Under the pieces are notes generated by a model, which was not told the origin of the DNA, did no database searches, and was given only the letters and a program-made list of their open reading frames with translations. A stretch of 51,073 nt of DNA from Lingula anatina (lineage: Eukaryota; Brachiopoda; Lingulata; Lingulida; Lingulidae), in NCBI RefSeq assembly GCF_001039355.2, contig NW_019773655.1:1-51073 (forward strand), in the 5' to 3' direction. Positions 48,767 through 51,073 of this stretch are shown here, piece by piece (position 1 is the stretch's first letter; each line of letters opens with the position of its first letter). Made by a program: the position numbers and the translations under genes.

Positions 48767-49806
48767 AAATAAAATATTGCTACTTGCGTCGGAAAAAGCT
48801 AAAACGCGCAATGTAAGGCATGCATGCGCATCAATGTGCAGTCTTTCTTTGTATGAATTTTTCATCCATTCAAGAATGAAAGTTAGATTGAGCAATATTT
48901 TCTCTACGTAGTTAAATGGTGTGGGCGTAAACTTCATCCGGAGTTTTCCAACCCCCACCCCCCTCCAAAAAAGGGCCCTTAAGCAAACTGTGGTCTTAAC
49001 AAAGGTCTTTACTCTCAGTGATGACTGTTACCGTTTTTGTTTCGTCAAATTTACATTTCTTGAGGTCCTTTTATTCTTAAAAACTCAGAGACCAACATCG
49101 TTAAGTGCTCTTTGTGATGTCAGATTTAGTTTAGCCCAAGACTGTGAAGCAAGTGTAAAATCCTGGATCGAATGCTGCAATACTTTGGCAAAGGCATTGC
49201 AGCTAATACGTTAATTTGAATCAAGTCGTTTGCAAGACACATAATGTAGAGGCCTCCATGTATGTTTCTCTTGACTTTGGAAAAGACACTTAAAGGTACA
49301 TACGAACCGAGCATCGGTGGAGCGTGGATTCCCAGTAAAGCATGTAAACCACTTCTACTAGATTCTTATATGACTCAAATAAATTCGACATGCCAAGGGA
49401 TAAACTGAATAGATCACTCGATCAGCCATAAAAGACCTTTAGACTGCTCCTTTCTTTAAATTTTTGGTTGTAAATTTAACCTACTTTCGTGACCTACTTT
49501 CCTGCCCCATTGACATACAGCTTAGAATGCCAGCAGAAAAATCCGTTCAAACATCATTTTCAGGTAAAATTAAACAATGCCTTTTGGTAATTCTCTTAGT
49601 TATACTACTTGAAACTATATGCTGGCATTTGGGTGGTTTTTGTGACAAAAACTTGAATTTGTATGCATCTTTAAAATGAAGGTGATTCATTTCATTTTGA
49701 CGTCTTACTTACCCATGTGCACAACCAGCGTAAAGATGGCGCAAATCAAGACAGCCCCAAGTACGAGAGACAATTTGTTAACTGACACAAAGCTTGACGC
49801 CGTCAT
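45691..49806 (-). CDS. Golgi carbohydrate sulfotransferase (Sulfotransfer_2 / HNK-1ST family), 3 exons
   Basis: Exons in coding order: 49806-49713, 47735-47647 and 46551-45691. Phases match and total 1044 nt (347 residues; human CHST11 is 352). Exon 1 encodes a short cytosolic tail and a signal-anchor helix (KLSLVLGAVLICAIFTLVV, residues 11-29), giving a type II Golgi protein. Exon 2 is a stem with an NAT sequon. Exon 3 is the catalytic domain: PKVGCSNWKR (residues 121-130) is the 5'-phosphosulfate-binding loop and RHPLERILSAYRDK (186-199) the 3'-phosphate-binding site for PAPS. VHWRPYMELAYPCAIPYDIIGKYE is written here in part only: HWRPYMELAYPC and YDIIGKYET are family signatures. Further sequons NKT, NAS and NVT occur. 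It transfers sulfate to a glycan, but the acceptor (chondroitin, dermatan, GalNAc or other) cannot be told. Candidate poly(A) signals are TTTATT near 45666 and 45564. Confidence 0.92.
47036..47143 (-). mobile_element. Small retroposed fragment with poly(A) and 15-bp target duplication
   Basis: AAGGGTTGAAGTCTT occurs at 47036-47050 and 47129-47143. Between them is a poly-T run and about 55 bases which, read on the minus strand, end CAATAAA followed by poly(A). That is the structure of a 5'-truncated retroposon tail. An N at 47126 sits at the 5' junction, so the insertion edge, or the whole piece, could be affected by assembly. It lies in intron 2 of the sulfotransferase. Confidence 0.6.
47460..47479. 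repeat. Poly-C homopolymer
   Basis: About 20 C in the sulfotransferase intron. Otherwise the 46552-47646 intron holds an ATGA/TGAA-rich patch near 46658-46730 and the retroposed fragment. Confidence 0.85.
48368..48503. repeat. Short inverted pair in the sulfotransferase intron
   Basis: CTCTACCAGGGC at 48368-48379 and its exact reverse complement GCCCTGGTAGAG at 48492-48503, with a weaker match outside (TTTACA / TAAGTT). Could be the ends of a small MITE, but I see no clear target duplication. The rest of the 47736-49712 intron is AT-rich without recognised features. Confidence 0.4.
48701..48765. repeat. (CA)n followed by poly-A
   Basis: About 16 CA units running directly into about 30 A. 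Confidence 0.9.
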
Positions 49807-51073
49807 CCTGTTTGCGTTTCCTTGGCATCGAAACATATCACAAAATAAAACAGCCTTCTAATGCAGAAACTGTAACTTCTTTTTAATGCTCCACTCCTTC
49901 TTAACCATTTCTTAATTCACATCAGATTGGGGGTACTTTTGAAAGTAGAAGATCTAGTGTGTTACCAAATGTCTCTTCCTGTTAGTCAGCACAGTAGTTT
50001 TCCGGATGCCTACTCGTAAATCAGTCCTGTATCTTCCAGAATGTCTTCAATTACGAAGTATTTTCAGCAATGATATAACAAGATGTGGAAAATCTCATAC
50101 GGCAAATCCTTCAACAGTCCATTTTCCCCAGTTGGTGCTGTACCAGTTCCTTTTCGCCAAAACTGCCTCGAAAAAAGAACAGGTTAGACTTTTCTGCCAG
50201 TCGCTGAAAACTTATCAGGTTGTTCGCTAATGCTGTGGGTAGATCCAGAGAGTTTCTGCGCCAATAAGCAAGATTTTCCACCTGACTGGAGACAGTCTAA
50301 CCCGAGTAATATTTGGACCAGATGCGAATCCACTGATGCTTGAACTCGAGCGCTGAGCGGCGGATTTCTTTCTTTACTGACTCAGATTCCTAAGAGCTGA
50401 TTTAAATCCTTTGTTTATCTTCTGTTTAACAGCCTTCCGGATGAAGATGAAAAATAATTGAAAATATCTTCCGCAGCCTCCGCCCCATACGCTCGCACCG
50501 CCGAACTCCCCTCAGCCGTAAAAAGACAGGCATATTCTTAAATTGAAATTCACTTTTCACCCAGCTGTTGTTTCGACCCTGAGCATTTTAATTAAAATGA
50601 AGCCAGACTTAAGAGCGATTTACTTAATCTCAACCTGAAAATAAACCCTTTTCATTAGAAAATAAATCTCTTCAGCGAATACAGAGTTCGCATTTAAGTC
50701 GCGATTTATTTGATTGTCTTACCGGCGTTCAAGATATGATACCATTGATTCCTTAATCGTGCTTGTCAATGGGAGACGTAGATTAAAATTAAAGAGACAC
50801 AGAAATGTTCCGTAGGTTTTACAGGTGTCTCTCTCCTCATAATCGGAAATCACACAGGCAAACATTTTTGTAAGCATCGGAAGCTGACGACGCAAGGCAA
50901 ATCTGATAAAGATGCTTTGACGCTTAATCTCGAATGCTCATCTAATTTCCTAAAGATGCCCACTAAACGGTCTTGTTTACTGTTGTTATGGACACTTTTT
51001 CCTTCATTTGGTATGGTATTTCAGCTGAGCATAGGGGCCAGGGTGGATAGGCGCAAGGTTGGGGGGGGGGGGG
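49807..51073 (-). other. Upstream region of the sulfotransferase
   Basis: Should contain its 5'UTR and perhaps promoter, but I see no decisive motif. Open frames here are short and unlike known proteins. The window ends in a run of 13 G. Confidence 0.5.

Noticed and set aside
50006-50230. 74-codon open frame near the right edge
   Set aside because: No recognisable domain and no supporting splice sites; chance length.

Overview
This is an AT-rich eukaryotic nuclear window. Its genes are split by canonical GT-AG introns, and the introns carry many short MITEs and microsatellites. The proteins are metazoan. The protein sequences, gene spacing and repeat load suggest a lophotrochozoan, probably a mollusc, but that placement is inference. 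There are no rRNA, tRNA or CRISPR features that I can support.

Layout. (1) Positions 530-27590 (+): the translation initiation scaffold eIF4G, read as 25 coding exons (A-Y) whose phases all agree and sum to 4887 nt (1628 residues plus stop). The 5' end lies outside the window. It runs from a PABP-binding segment, through low-complexity linkers and the eIF4E-binding motif, to the MIF4G, MA3 and W2 HEAT domains. (2) The 3' part of this gene is disturbed by assembly. A 492-base N gap (22602-23093) is followed by an apparently identical repeat of the two exons before it. A single N at 30577 joins two diverged copies of a 6.5 kb block (24121-30567 and 30578-37116). That block holds the last five eIF4G exons plus the last exon of the neighbouring gene. 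The coding differences I found are synonymous, so two haplotypes laid end to end is the likeliest explanation. (3) Positions 36829-38394 (-): CYB5D1, tail-to-tail with eIF4G. (4) Positions 38501-39547 (+): NAA38/LSMD1, head-to-head with CYB5D1 across 106 bp holding NRF1-, ETS- and RFX-like sites. (5) Positions 40974-42796 (+): GABARAP, an ATG8-family autophagy protein of 117 residues. (6) Positions 45691-49806 (-): a type II Golgi carbohydrate sulfotransferase in three exons.

How the genes relate. eIF4G recruits ribosomes to mRNA. NAA38 is an auxiliary subunit of the NatC N-terminal acetyltransferase. GABARAP works in autophagy. CYB5D1 is a cilium-linked protein. The sulfotransferase modifies secreted glycans. 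They do not form a pathway, but the CYB5D1/NAA38 divergent pair, with GABARAP nearby, resembles human 17p13.1 and looks like old microsynteny.

Most unusual signals. Three different exon boundaries of eIF4G have been tandemly duplicated together with their splice sites: a 4x32 bp donor array, a 3x acceptor array and a 2x56 bp acceptor array. Each decoy leads to an early stop if used. Three nearly identical 77-bp sequences, open in one frame, sit in three eIF4G introns. A triplicated LPAEM peptide motif lies upstream of the eIF4E-binding site. A long intron carries a dense, one-sided cluster of TGACCT half-sites.
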